A DNA stretch of 64,000 nt, from positions 10,380,101 to 10,444,100 of the forward strand of contig CM012955.1 in NCBI GenBank assembly GCA_000181795.3. Reading direction: 5' to 3'. The translations under genes were made by a program, and so were the position numbers. Within the stretch, counting starts at the first letter, position 1; every line of letters begins with the position of its first letter. The notes below the pieces were generated by a model, which saw only the letters and a list, made by a program, of their open reading frames with translations, had not been told where the DNA came from and searched no databases. Below are positions 22,296-36,600 of the stretch, one piece after another. The DNA is from Trichinella spiralis. Taxonomy: Eukaryota; Nematoda; Enoplea; Trichinellida; Trichinellidae.

Positions 22296-25200
22296 TTGAA
22301 TTAAAAAAAACGTTTTTTCACTACATTACAGTGTGCTTGTTTCAGTTTATTCACATTTGATAATACTTATTCAAATAATGTAACTGTTAACCTTTTATCC
22401 GTTGACGCATGAATATTGGAATTGTTTTTCTTTCGAAAAAGTTCTACTCTTTTATCCAGAAATTATCAAATTAACAGATACAATAAAAACTGAAATGAAT
22501 AATAAACAGTTGTTTGAAAATCCAAATCACACACCGAAGTAAGAATTCTGAACGCATTTTAAGAGAAAATCAAATGAGTAATAAACAATAACAATAAAGG
22601 GTGAAGAAGAAACTGCGACAAGTCGTTTCACAGAAGCAGTGAAGTGTTGAAGTTGAAAAATGCGAGTTGCAGAACAGTAGCAGACGTTGAAAAAATTGGA
22701 AACCAGCCGAGGACGCGGAAAAAAATATATGTATACCAAGCAGATGTTTTTTGCATTGTTGTTGTGGCGTTGCGTGTGCGCATGCACTGTATGTGCAGCA
22801 GCAGCAAAGAGAAGCATTGTGAAATGGACCGCACGTTTCCGCGTTCGAAAATTTTCCGCTCACATTTTGTTGTCGTGTGCATGCGCGTGTTGTTTTTCTG
22901 TTTTTGTTGTTGTTTTTATGCAAAAGTTTGTTTTTTACTTGTTGTTCAAGTGGAGTGATAGAAAAAAGCAAATGCGTCGACGCTAACATCAGCCGCGGCT
23001 TGCCAGTCGGGCCGCATCTTGTCCGGCCTGACGTGCACAACAGACCGGCGACGTGATTCACCACAGCACCGGCGGTCGAAGTAGAGGAAAAATATTTGCA
23101 TTTCTATTCTGCTTCCATATATTGCAGTTGTTCTTGCACAACAACTCGCGTACAAACAGTGCACGAGTTGTTCAACTGTACAGTTCAACTGCGTGCGATT
23201 TGTTCAAATCCAACCAGGTCGAAAAATTCATATCCGGTAAGCAAGTAGCAATGTGGCCGGGAAAATATTTTCTTTTTGTCTAGTTTTTATTTTTCAAAAA
23301 AAATAATAAGAAAAAATTAATAATTAATTATCATTTACATTTGTTTGTTTGTTTGTTTGTTTCTGTCGACTTTGTCTGTTCGCTTGGACATTCAATCTTA
23401 CGGTAGTTTTGCTTCTTACTGTAGAAGGAGTTTCGTCAGTTCTACGGCCTCAACTGACCTAGCAAAAAGCCGTGCGACGTCTGGCACCGCGCGCGTCATC
23501 GATCGATAAAACCGATGACTCATCTTCAGCTTTATTTATTTATTTACTTATAATTTTTTTGAATTTTTGTTTTTTACACGCAAAAAAAGAACATGCAAAC
23601 AATGACGACGCTGCTTTGTTTTTGTTGTTTGTTCGCGTGTAGTTTTATTCAAAAATTACCAAGCATTTTCTTGTCAGACTGGCGTTTCAAGCAAAATTAA
23701 AACAAACATTAGCATCAGATTTAAAACAACAACATGTGCAGAATAACACAGCAAACCCAACAATCAAACATGCCGGGGCAAATGGAGGGGAAAAGCATAG
23801 GAATTGAGAATTTTGTTTTTGTTTTTGTTGTTGCTGTTGCTGTGTGTGTAGAAAAATGCGTCAAGTCGATCGAATCAGCCCTGCTTGGACTGCTGTATGG
23901 TGAGAAAAAATAAATGGCCGTGCCAATCTGCGCATCTCGAAACAAGAATGTTGGCCGAATGTTGTTTATTTTTTTGTTTGTTTGTTTTTTTGTTTACTTT
24001 TTCGTTTGCTTCAAGAACGTTCAGTTCACGGCATCGAAAATTGTGCCTATTTTATTTTTCAAAAAACAACCGCCTTTGCTTTTCAACTGCCGTATTGGAG
24101 CAGCAGGGGCGTTGCTGGTTCACTGTAGGTTTTGTCGACGGCATGCAGGAGCGAACAAATTGTTCTTTCCCCCCCACACAACCTACCCATTCTCCCACCC
24201 ACTCCGCTCTCCATCGTTGTTAGCTGGTGAATTTCAGCTTGCTGCTATTCACAATTGGAAAATGCAATGTTCAGCTACGAACCGGCCCGTCCAAAATTGC
24301 TGCCCTTGAACCTGCACAGAAATTGTATTTTACCAGTTTTTGAGGAAAAAAGCGAACAGAGAAAAAAAATAAACAAGAAAATAATAGCATTTCGTCACTT
24401 TTTCTTGAAAAGTAAAAGTGCAAAGTATACCAGATGTCTAGACCATTTTACGAGCGCGTCTGGGTTTGCTTGTGGAAATTACTTCTACTTTTGGCAAAGT
24501 TGACTTATGGTGACAGAAAAGAAATGTTAATCATACATCGTATTTCAATAAAAAGAAATTATCGTGCTGGTGGTAGAGATTTTTGAAGTAAAAAATTGTT
24601 GATAATATATATATATATATATAATTTTGCACTTGTTTGGTGAAATTTTGAAACTGTCAATGAAACTTTTCACTGGGCAATTAAGTGAAAAGCAAGTTCT
24701 TAAGACAGGGCTGTAGAATTGAATTAATGCTGATCGATAATGAAGAATTTTTGAAAAAAAGCGAATGAGAGGGAGAAAAAGAAAAAACTATTTCCCTTTA
24801 TTTTGCAGTCATTTACAACAAAACAAGAAGGGCAGATTGGATGTTTGTTTGAAGCATGCTTTTGGAAAAGTTTGTGCTTGTTCACCTTGTTCAGCGTGTT
24901 CAAGCTACGCCACGTCGCCTGGTGAAGCAATTTTGATTTTCGGCACCAATCGAAGCTTCTGCTTTTCCCCCACAACACTGGTTTATTTCATTCCATTTCG
25001 TGATTTCATTTTTTTCCACATCATACTAATGGAAGAATGAAGTTCATGTGACAGACAAATGTTTTTGCATACGAAGCTTTCCAGGTTTCGGTTCAGTTTT
25101 TTCTCCCCTTTTTTTCCATCCCAGTCAATGGAAGGAGAACAAAGAACGTCTGCTGGTTTGAAAAGCTGTTTTTTAGATAATTTTCAAAATTTGTCTAATT

Positions 25201-28200
25201 GAAAAGTAAACTGCTCAACATGCGTTTCATATTTCTTTTCCTTTTCCGACGAATGTAGCTCATCTGTTGGCGTCTTTCTTTTTTTCTCTTTTTTGCAATC
25301 TTAATTCCCATCACCAATCCTCAAACGTTAGCATATATCTGTCCACAACAGGTAGGAAATTTGAACATTAAATTTCAAAGTAAAACAATTACAGAATAAT
25401 ATTACGATAATCAGGTTAATAAATGCAGAGTACGAATAATTTTCATTTTTTTTCACATTCATTAAAAATTCAATAGTTTCCTTTTTTGCACGTCTCATCA
25501 TAATTTGATCAATATACTATACGTGAAAAATATGAACCTGACAATCAAAAAACAATGTGAATATAAACTTGGCAGTTGTATGATTTTTTCACAAAAAACA
25601 AAGCACACAAAAAGAGTTTTCTTTTTCTCAATCTGCATACAACTCACGCGCTGTTGATCGAACATCTGTTGTCCAATCAGATGCATGAAAAACGTCTGAA
25701 CGTTGTATGCAGATATTGAACGCATCATTCGCCGTGGGATAAGCTTTACCAAATGTTTATCACAATGACGTGACGTGTCAAGCGGGTGGCAAAAAAACTA
25801 AAATAAACAACCAAGAGCTGGAAGCGTTACTCAATTTTTTCAGTTTTGTTTTGGCCTTTCAAATTTTTTCTGACTTTGGCTTGCACATTTCGATGCCATC
25901 CGGATGTACAACGTTGGCGAGATCGGCTGCTCAATTTGGCGCGCAGCGGTTTACCATTGGCTGACTTAACCGAATGGTATTGATTACAAGCGATCGGATT
26001 CCGCGTGCAATTTCGCGACGTTTTTTTCAATTTTTTTCTGTTTTATTTTATTTATTTTTTGTTCAATTTTATTATTTTTCACTTAATTATCATGAAAATT
26101 TCTTAATTTCTTTTTCAAGCGTCGCTTAACAACATTAAATAGCAAAAACTCCGCCAAGTGTAGTATTTATTGACAAAAACTCTCCCTTGGTCAGATATCA
26201 ACTTCAGCATTTCGTCCAAGTAGTTTATTCTTCAACATTTCCCTGTCATCATCCAAATTATTAAGCTCCAATAAATGAAGGTAAATTTCATATTATTTGA
26301 ATTGGTTTTGGCCGTTTCTTTTACTTTTGCTAAACAAACTCTTATAACCATATTCTGGATGAATTCCAATGTACAAAATCTCAGGTTATTGCTTTTAATT
26401 TGTGCTGAAGTATTCCATTTACTTTTACACGCATACTTCATTGTCCACTGGTGGTGTTTTTTGCCGTCTTCAACCTATCGATTGAACGATAAAGAATATT
26501 TCATTTTTATTGTTGATGATAAAAGGAAAATTTGATGATCGACTTGTTTTATTCAAATTTCAAATTAGTATTTTTAGTTTAATATCATAAATGAATCAGT
26601 ACTTTTTGTTCGTTTTATTTCAACGTCGACCAAGTGTTATTGGAAAATCGATATTCCCAAAAATGACCTTTGAAAAATTGTATTGTTATAAAAAAATAAA
26701 TTGTGTGTGTGCGTGAGATAATGAGAGAGGGAGGGAGAGAATATATATGCATATATATATGTGAGGGGTGAGTGACGCAGAGTATAGTATAGATATTGAA
26801 GTTTTTGAATCGTTCTCAGCATAAGTGAAAAAAACATGTGAAAAAAAGTTAGCCGTCGTTTGAAGCAATTTTTCCTCGTCCATCTGGTCGTCGAAATCAA
26901 TGCCTTGAAAGAATAAGAAGTTCGGGGATATAGATAGGGAGGAGGGGGTGGGGTGTGGTGGAAAACATTTCCACGCTACTGGTTAAAACATGCATCACGC
27001 TTTCAGTGGGCGAACATGATATTAAAATGAAAAAAACATTGTTTATCAGAACTGCTGCGGTTTCGGTCAACGGCAGAATTGGTGAGACAGAGCTGCTAGT
27101 ACTGGGGGAATGGGGCAGGCAGTATTGCGCGCCGTATGCTGAGAGAACGCCGTCCTTTGTCCGTCTCTGCTCATGCCCATTGGTCAACCAGGTATTGACA
27201 AAATTATTAGCTGTTGCGTTTGCATTTATTTTTATGCTTTACAAATTCTATAATTATATTTGAATTTTTTTGTTTTTTGATCACTGCAACGTAATAGTAA
27301 AGTTCTAACTACGTGGCGTGTTTTCCAAATACACCACCGCCCCCAGGTCTCTGCTTGCCTCACCAGTGCCCGGTGCGTGGGTATATGTTTATTTTTTCGA
27401 AAAATTTTTCAGCTTCTTCTTTACACTTTTCCATTTCGACTTCAAAACTCCCACGCATTTTCAGAACTGCTAAAACTGCGCTTCTGGTTTAGTTACTTCG
27501 ACGTTCAGTCGTATTTCTTCGTTTTCAGTTTTTCAGTAATTTTTTTCTTGATCATTTTTTTATTGTCTACTTTCGCGGTTAATAGAGCGGAAGAACTGGC
27601 AAGCCGACTGGTTACGCATTCAGTATAGCCGTCTGTGTTTGCGCGCACGTTAAGCAGCCAGCTGATTTTTTCTTCCTCCGTGGCTTTTCAAAACAGCACA
27701 CACACACACACACACAATAATTGTAGGCTGAAAAAGCAAGCTGGAATTCATTTGCGCGAAATTCTTCTCTTTGCCAATTAAACTCTGCTTTTTTTTCTCT
27801 TCGTCAAATTTATTTGGTGAAATTTAAGACAGATGAATTCATAAAGAAAAAAAAAGCAAAATGTTGTTGTGGTTGTTGTTATTTGCCATTTACATGATGT
27901 TGTTTGTAAAGCAGGAAAATTTGTAAATTTAGGTTTAATTTTTCTGTCCCCTCTGAAAAGAGCTTTTCAAATTTGAATACTGTAGAAAGAAAAGGGGAAA
28001 TAGACTTTTAGAAACAACAAAACTACCTCCCTATCCGCTTAGTATTTGTGATTTGAGAGCACGTGAATCAGCAGTGCAGAAAGTGACGCGCGTTTGCTTC
28101 TTTTGTTGGCTTGTTTTTTTGCAGCTGACCGGCCGCACCCGTTTTTCCTCACACTGCACTCTGTCAAGTTGACTATGCCGCGGTGATGTTTGAAACATCG

Positions 28201-30330
28201 CATCATTAGCATCTGTTCCAAGAGGTCCTGAAAAATTGGCGAGAAGTGTCGATTGTTTTGATACCTGAATGTTTTTTTCTTACAGTATGATAAACATCAT
28301 CTGATTTTCAAAATTTAAACAAATCTCACAATTTGAAAAGAAATTGAAATGTATTTGTAAATTTTGATTCATATTTGTCCTATATTACAAATAAGGATAA
28401 GTCATAATTTGAAAAATAAATTTTTTTCAATTTTTCACTACCAGTGAACTGTATCGGCTAAGGTTCTGCCATTGCAAGTGGTTAAAGTGAAATCGATATA
28501 CAAATGTACAGCTCACGCATAATCAACCACACCTTTGTCGAAAAAACATAAATGTAAATAAAAATACAAAATAAATCGACTTTTTTCCCAATGATCCCAG
28601 ATGGAATGATGATGTTCTTGTTGAGCAGTAATTATTTAATGCATTCTATCAATCAATATATGTTGAACTACAAATCTGTCGTTGGACATTTATTTATTTG
28701 AAAAAAAGCGAATATGATGTTTTAAACAGAGAAATGACGTTACAGCTTGGATCGCTTTTGCATGCTGTACAAGGAAAAAAAACAACGTCCGACGCGAACA
28801 TCGTTAAAATGCGTCGACTTTTTTTTGTCGATGCACACTAATCAATAATAAGCCTGCAATCAATTAATTATGTTCTATTTATCAAAACAAATCTAATGTT
28901 GAAGCGGTTATAATTTTTTCTATTCAAAATATGTTCCAACACGGTTCTTTCTCTGTTTGGTCGAATATTTTTTTCCATTTTCAGTTCCATTTTCAGTTCC
29001 ATTTCAGTTCAAATCGACTACTCTGATGTGCATATGTTGATGTTGTAGATGAAATTTCGTTTTCACCTTTATAAACTGCAACCAGTTGCACTCATTATGA
29101 GCAAAGTTCTTCTTATTTGATTAGTTGTTCTCTTTTTCCTAGACTGATTATATTTTTTTTTGTGAAATTTTACAATGTAAATCAGTTGCAGTGTTGAAAT
29201 TGATCTGATGTGAAAAACTAATAATAGTCCAAACGCTATCCACGAGCACACAAGTAAAAATTAATTTGTTGATTTTTATTTTTTTAGTAATAATTTACAG
29301 TATTCAAATGAAAATACTGTTTAAAGTAATAAAATTACGCGCATCTATCGCACTATCCGTGATGGATATGATAATTTGGATGGAGATTGTGTTGTCACTG
29401 TGCATTTCATACAGCATTTCATTTTTACAATCTTGATGATTTTTTGTTTTTTTTGAACAACTGAAAGTTTAATTTTTGAAATTATCGTATACTATTTTTG
29501 AAAATTTGTCATCTTTTATTTGTTTTTTGAAGTTTTAAAATAACAATACGAAGACATTGATTTATTCTTTAATTTTGTTCAATACGACAGCTGCAGCAAA
29601 TTATTTCTGCAACTTTCAATCAATAATGCTTCTTTGACAGCAGAAGGCGCACATTCTGGCTGGCACTAGCAAGTAATACGTTGAAATTTAAACTTGAAAT
29701 TTGATCAACCAACTATTTAATAAATATGAGGGTTGATTTTATACACTGATCAAACAATTATGAAGCATTTTAACAGTTTTCAAATTATTATTAATTGGAA
29801 AATAAGACTTCAATGTACATTTGTACGTGACATTATTATCATTAGAGCATACTGTTGTTATATAAATGCATATTATGTATACATTTCAATTTTTCAATTT
29901 GTTCTGTAATAATTTTAAATTATAGTGTAAATATACAATTTTTGAAGTTCATTTGTTTCTGTTTTTAAGAATTGCATGCTTTCTAATTAAATAAAATTGT
30001 CCGTTTCCAATGCCACGTTTTTTTACTTGTTAAAAATAATTGCAAAACTAGAATAATATGGTAACTGTATTTATTTCCTCACAAAGACAGCTAAATAAAT
30101 GTCTGATGGACAAGAATTGCTTTGCAAAATTTGTCGTGTGAAGAATTCAAATTCAAATAAATTTCTAAATCAGTACTTCTTTCAATAATTTTCATCCACT
30201 TTAACATCACAATCATTCTCAGCAGTTTAACTTTTGAAAAATATCTGAACAAAACTACTATTTTTATTCACATTAAAGTGTACTTAGGCTTGCTTGTTCA
30301 TTCATTCAAATTATTTCAGAGTAAAGGCCG
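22296..30330. other. 8-kb gene-poor region, probable NAB upstream/5' UTR region
   Basis: No supportable coding exon is found. Composition is uneven: T-rich stretches alternate with CpG-containing islands at about 22980-23250, 23445-23520 and 26940-27190. The first island ends in a good donor (CATATCCG/GTAAGCAAG near 23235), making a 5' UTR exon plausible. The first NAB coding exon is entered through an acceptor (ATTATTTCAG near 30320), so an upstream exon or trans-spliced leader must exist. Open frames of 100-160 codons near 22600-24300 are open on both strands and look like composition effects. Confidence 0.4.
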
Positions 30331-32518
30331 ATGAGTAATTCTTCAACTCCAGTTACAACCCACCTGCCAAATTCCCCTTCAGAATGGCAACTTTATTTAG
30401 TGTTGCAACGGGCCAATTTGCTCCAGTACTACGATACTTTTATTAGTCAAGGTAAAGTTGATTTTATTGAAAATGAAAACATTTGAACCATTTCTTCAAA
30501 ATTATTCATTCATATATATATATATATATTGAATTTGCACTTAGTGTTTGAAAATTATTGTCATTTTCAAAGCATACCTTATATCTTTATTGCAAGTAAT
30601 CTTCTTAATTCCAGGCGGCGATGATGTGCAACAACTGTTAGAAGCTGGTGAAGAAGAGTTTCTAGAAATCATGGCACTTGTTGGCATGGCCAGCAAACCA
30701 TTGCACGTTCGACGCCTTCAAAAATCTTTACAAGTAATTTTTCTAATCAATCGTCTTAGCATGTTCATATATGTTGTTTATACGTACCTACGCACACGCA
30801 CATCTGTACATACCGTTTTTGTTATTTTGTTTTTTGATCAGGAATACGGTTCAAATCCTTCAACGTTCCAGTTGATTGCGATGCAAAAATCTGGGACTAT
30901 GTTGACCACACCCACGTGCACCGTTACACAACTGATGCAAAACGCCGCAGCAAATACACCCCCGGCTTTGCAAGGTAGCATATTAGCATCGACTGGCATT
31001 GCGGGTCAACAGATTGCGACAGCACCTTGTTCAGCTGAATCGTCTGTGCTTTTAAATTCCCAAAGTAATGGTTCAACATCGATGTGGAATCCCAGCCTTT
31101 CGGACGGTGTGGATTTCGCTTACGTAAGCTTATTATTACGTGTTCAAGTTTTTGCTTGTTCGATTATAATCGTTCAACTTCCAGGATTCTTACAATTATT
31201 CCGGTGCTTCTCCTACCTTAACTGATGGCCAAATTTGTCGACTATCCGACTGTGCTTCGCTGTTGGCCAAATCATTACCAGAATATGAACCAAAGATGAT
31301 TCAAAATAAAAAGAAAATCGGTCGTGATCTACTTAACGTGATGGAAATGGCCGAAGATGCGCCTAATCGTCTGGACGAATTTCGAAAATACGCCGCCATT
31401 TATGGTCGTTTCGATGCCAAGCGAAAAGCGGACAAACCGTTGACTTTTCACGAAGTATGTACTGAAAAATATGTTTCTTCTCCGTCTATAAAAGCGCACT
31501 ACTATTATTTATCATCATCTGTATGACAAGAATAAATTCACCGAACATTTATGCTAGGTTTCTGTGAATGAAGCTGCCGCTCAAATATGCTTGCACAGAC
31601 CAGCTTTACTGACACGTCGTGATGAACTGTTCCCTTTGGCTAGACAAGTGGTCCGCGATGCTGGCTACAATTACATGAAAACGAATTCCACGTATGCAAC
31701 AATTTTTGCTTTTCAACAGATCATTAGACACAACAAACCAAATTTTCAGCCATCGTAGTGAAAGTGAACCAGAATTGATGACGATGGATATGAACAGGAA
31801 ACGTTCCACACCAGCTGAATCGTTGAGCAGCAGTGGAGACAAATCACCGGCTTCGTGTGCGTCGAATTTTAGCCAACTTTCGCCCGGTGCCCAGACGGAA
31901 AATCCTTGTTCAGAATTGAGAAGCGTATCGCCATTTCACTGGTAAGCATAAGTGACATGATTGTTATTCAAAAATTATCATATAAATGAGAAGAGAACAA
32001 ACAACACTAATTGTTCAAAGCAGCAGTTCTGAAATGAAGAAACGTCGTCGAATGGATGAAATCAGTACAGAATTGTCGAACATTCTTCAAGAGCAGGAAA
32101 CTCTGAAACTCCGAGTGAACCAAGCCCAAGATCTGGATGAATTGCACGTTATACAGAAAGAGCTGCAAAAATTAACCCAGAAACAATTGGAACTAACCGA
32201 CGAACAAGCAAGCTTGGCGATGCTATTTTCCGTGGATAACATGTACGTGTTGCTGTTGTTCTGTTCTGTTCTGTTATGCGCACAACTAAAATTATATGCT
32301 AATTATACTTACTTACTGAGTTAATTGTTGCTTCAAGATTGATGACCAAAACGGATACTGCTGACCCTGAAGGGGAAACGTTGAACTCACAGATCAGTGC
32401 CGCGTCATTTGAAGAAGCACCATCTTTAACAAACGACATTCAACCGGGCAACCATCGACTAATGTTCCCAACGTCGTCGAATGACGATAAAATCAACGAA
32501 ATTGCCAGATCCGCCTAA
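30331..32518 (+). CDS. NAB: NAB transcriptional corepressor (NGFI-A/EGR-binding; mab-10-like)
   Basis: Eight coding exons (30331-30451, 30615-30733, 30842-31133, 31185-31454, 31558-31691, 31750-31941, 32024-32242, 32338-32518). The N-terminal NCD1 domain is unmistakable: [19 protein letters not shown], then [20 protein letters not shown] and [19 protein letters not shown]. The NCD2 region follows ([39 protein letters not shown]). A nuclear-type KKRRR and a coiled coil ([17 protein letters not shown]) lie near the end. NAB proteins bind EGR factors through NCD1 and repress via NCD2 and CHD4/NuRD; C. elegans MAB-10 works with LIN-29 in seam-cell exit. All phases agree across the joins. Confidence 0.95.
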
Positions 32519-32830
32519 AAATCAGCTTGTTGTGTTGTGTTATGTTGAAGCATTATTCTCATTTTACAGAACAAACAAAAAGAGCTTCACGAAAAAGATA
32601 TTTTCTTTTTCTTCCACTTTTTAAATTTTGAAATTGCGCCAAGCGTGTTGTTTTTCTTTTTCTCTTCTTTCCTGTACAACTTCCATTGCATGGATAAATT
32701 TCTTCCTGAAGTATGTTTTAAAAAAAAAAAGAATATAAATCGATGTTGTACATTTTCAAGCAAACCAAGCTCAGCTTGTTTAAATTTTCCACTTTGTTCT
32801 TTCTTTCGCTAATTTTCACTCCATTCAATA

Positions 32831-33346
32831 ATGAATGACAATGTCAATTTGGTTGACTCTAATTCCATTGTGGGAAATAATACATTGTGCTCGTCAAACG
32901 ACAATAATACATTACCACGAAAGCTTTATGAAAAATGGTGCACTCTGCATCGTAGTGGATACGATTATTTATTATTGCATTCATATCCGATTGTTTGTTT
33001 TTTATTTGTTGATAGACGGCAAAACCAAGCCGCTTTTTCAAAATTCTCTCATCTCCACTGCTGTTCTGCATTCGTTCCGTCAACGAAGCGGACATTAAAA
33101 AAGCCACATTTGCTGTTTCAAACATTCACACTGCTTAGCATGTCTGATGCTGGTCTTCTTGTGTTTCGATTTCGAAAACATTTCTCTCTCTCTACATATC
33201 CGATCCAATGTCGAAAATACAGACGCTGTTGTTTTCAATATTACAATGATCTTTCTTCTGTTGCGAGATTTGTCAGTCACAATTTTCAGTTTCATTTCCA
33301 GCATCCAAATTTTACCGAAATTCTTGATTTTCTTTTTTTATCATAA
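32831..33346 (+). CDS. Unrecognised open frame downstream of NAB
   Basis: An ATG-initiated frame of 171 codons 312 bp after the NAB stop on the same strand. The product starts MNDNVNLVDSNSIVGN and is rich in Phe, His, Leu and Ser, without a signal peptide or membrane segment. Overlapping frames of 84-88 codons are open on both strands here, so low stop density from local composition may explain it. It may lie within the NAB 3' UTR. No family is recognised. Confidence 0.2.
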   Translation: MNDNVNLVDSNSIVGNNTLCSSNDNNTLPRKLYEKWCTLHRSGYDYLLLHSYPIVCFLFVDRRQNQAAFSKFSHLHCCSAFVPSTKRTLKKPHLLFQTFTLLSMSDAGLLVFRFRKHFSLSTYPIQCRKYRRCCFQYYNDLSSVARFVSHNFQFHFQHPNFTEILDFLFLS

Positions 33347-33615
33347 TTCTCCATTGCATAATGACGAAAAACTCAGTATATTTAAACAAAAATTTCAATG
33401 ACAATGACTACACGATAAATAAATTTTTCCATCCAAACACGCGGATACTGACTTCCTGATACACAAGTACAAATGTTGAAATTTCAGATGAATACATTCG
33501 TTTGTCGTTTCAAACGTGCAACTTACCAACATCACAACCAAACAATATTTAATTTAACAAAAAAAATAAAATCATAAATAAAAACAAAAAACAAACAAAC
33601 AAACAAACAAAATTT

Positions 33616-36600
33616 TTAGTTTGATTGCCGAATAAGTGTTAATAATTCCATTACGGAATGTTCGTTCAGATTATAATTCAGAAATGCACTTACTAATTTT
33701 TTCATTCTGAAAATAATACAACGCTGTTTGAATGAAAAACAAAAACATGAATGCTCAAATGATAACAAATAGACGAAATAAGTGTTACCGTTTGAATTCT
33801 TCCTTGATCTCTTCGGCGGTTGATTCTGGTCGAAACAGTTGATATCCTCGTTTCTGGTTCTGGCATACCTGAAAAAAAAGCAACTGATAAATCCATTTTT
33901 AATCTTCATTCGTTTCCTAAAAACTCTTTAAAATAGTTCCCATATTTGCTCATAAAATTGTACTTGACGAATTCTATTGCAGACACGCTCTGGCAAGCCA
34001 GCTTTCGACGCTGCGCAAGCTGCATAGGATTCAGTGGCTTGACCTTCACATATACTATACAGAAAAAGTACATCTTCACCTTGACGCATCACTTTCATCG
34101 TCTACAGACACGAACAAATATACAACATGAATAACAAAATTAAATCATAATAAATTAATCGAGCTTCACATTGTAACGAAGAAGAGTCGACTGTGGTAGA
34201 ATATTGAACAACCGATGAAGGTGGGTACTGACAAATACATGCGGACATTTATCTCTTTCAAGCCAATATGTCAAACAAGCACCCAACAACGCTACACCGA
34301 CATCCTAAAAATGTAAGCCATAATTTTCAACACAACCAGTACAATACGTAAAGTAACATAATTACCGTTAAAGTGCCTTTGCCAAATTCATCGATGATAA
34401 TCAACGACTTTTTTGTCGCATATTTTGTTGCCATAGCCACTTGTTTGACATCGGCCGCAAAAGTTGACATGCCATCATTTATAGACCCAGTTGAATGCAG
34501 ACGAGTGCAGATTCGATCGACCAGTCCAATGCGTGCCGCTGATGCAGGCACAAAGCTTCCAATATGAGCCAAATATACCAACAGTCCTACCTGAAAAATA
34601 TCTTGATATTGTTGTTGTTGAAATTTTCTATAATCATTGTGTTTGGTAAGAGAAAAGCAATCAGTTCACCTGTTTCAAATAAACACTTTTCCCACATGCA
34701 TTCGGGCCAGTCAAAACGTGCATCTTTCCAAATTCAGTTTCGTCACTCTTCACAGAGTTGTTTACGAAAGGTGCTGTACAAAGTTCTTGAAGGGGATGTC
34801 GACTTCCGGTTATGTCAATAACATTTTCCTCCACCAATTCTGGTCGTACCCAGTTGTATTCCCGAGCTGTCAGTGCCATTGAAATCAAACTACAGTTACA
34901 GTAATAATTTCAGGAACTTCATTTTCATTTTCCATCTTTTGTATTCTTTTGTGTTTTACAACCATACAATCTTACCAATCAACGGTGGCTGCACATTCAA
35001 CAGCATGTTGGATGACAGTAGCATGTTTGAGAACAAAATTTTGCAGTGAAATCATAATTGAACTTTCCAAATCCTTGATATCTAATTTCACGTCTCCGAG
35101 CTCTGCATCCAACTGTCGCATGGTTTCATTTTTATAATGAACACGATCATTTGTAATGAACATGAACTCCAATCCTGGTTTTTCATAATCTCCATCTTTG
35201 CTACAACTACGGCTGCGAGGCACTGCAATCAAATATCCAATCTGAAACAACAATGACAATAATCAATAAATATGATCGCGTGTTGTTTGAAAATTAAAAC
35301 AAAAAACATTGAAATTCAAACACAAATAAATAAATATCCTTACCGTAGGAATGTAAACACAAGTACAAGCAGCAAGTGGAAAAGGCAAATTGTCAATTTC
35401 AGATTTGATTACTTCGGTCAACAATTCCGGAAGTCGTTTCAGCAATTCTTTCTCTAAAATTTTGCATGCATACGAGCAAAATAAAAACAATTAAACAAAC
35501 TTTCATCGAGCAGTCTGTCGATTCCTGGTTTTACAGTAAACTGACGTTCTTCCACCATTGCTTTGAAATCTACCTGAAATTTACATAATTTAAAAAATTA
35601 TCAACCTAAACAAAGCTTACCAATTCATTTATTAATGAACTTATTTTCTGGAGCTTTTCTAACGAGATATCATACATCTAATGAACATGAAAAATGTTAT
35701 TCAATAAACAGTGAATAAAAAAGATCTATAAGCAATCTTCGAAAATTACCTCTGACAGGATAACTTTTAAATTTTTTCGATTTTTCAAAAATTCTGCTAC
35801 AAAAATGCAAGCATTTATAGTCTAAATTGAAAAGTAAGCTAAAAAGTGCAAAAGAAAATAAATTTCTAGTAACTGATTGTCAACCTTATATAAACTGATC
35901 CAATCACTTGGATTCACTTTAGCCGCCCTCAAACGATTGAAAATTGCCTAAAAAATAGGAAAATAAAACGTACACTTGTATACATGTATGTATATTAAAA
36001 ATAGTACAGTCACAGATTTAATCTGCTTCAGTGGTTTCTGAACAGCTTGAATGAAATGAAAATTTGAATCGCATGACAAAATCTCAATTGAATCGAGACG
36101 TTGTTTTAGCTTATTCAAATTTCTTGTCGGCCTTAGAAACCATCGACTGAAAGAAAATTGTTATTTAATAAATTTTCATTTTAAATTAAAAAAAAGGTTC
36201 AATATTCACCGCAATTTCGCAGCACCGACAGAAGAACAACAACGATTGCAGACCGCTGAAAACTACAGTATGGAAAGGACTAATGATCAACGTTAAAATT
36301 ATCAAGAATGTTTACAATAAAGACCAAATCCTTCCTTGAAACCATCACGCCCGGCTTTGTATACGGATGGATGAAATTGTTTTTTGAAAATTTGAAGAGA
36401 TTCATAAGCATTGTCATCCATCACGAGCATATCGTTTCTGCAATTATCGCTTAGTTGATTAAAAGCAAAAATAATAAATTACAGTAAAGAATGGAAAATT
36501 TTGGAAAAAGAAAACAATTATTTTACACTTCAAATGATCGCAGACAAAACGCAACTGGTCGACCAAAATGATCAGTAGAAATACTTTCAATTTCACAGTA

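Noticed and set aside
22570-24309. Open frames of 100-164 codons on both strands
   Set aside because: Frames are open on both strands at once, products are Cys/Phe-rich without family features, and no splice structure supports them. Best explained by composition in a promoter-like region.
26275-26535. 86-codon frame with a signal-peptide-like start (MKVNFILFELVLAVSFTFA)
   Set aside because: Only weak support: short, AT-rich, antisense frame also open, no conserved motif. Could be a small secreted peptide but not called.
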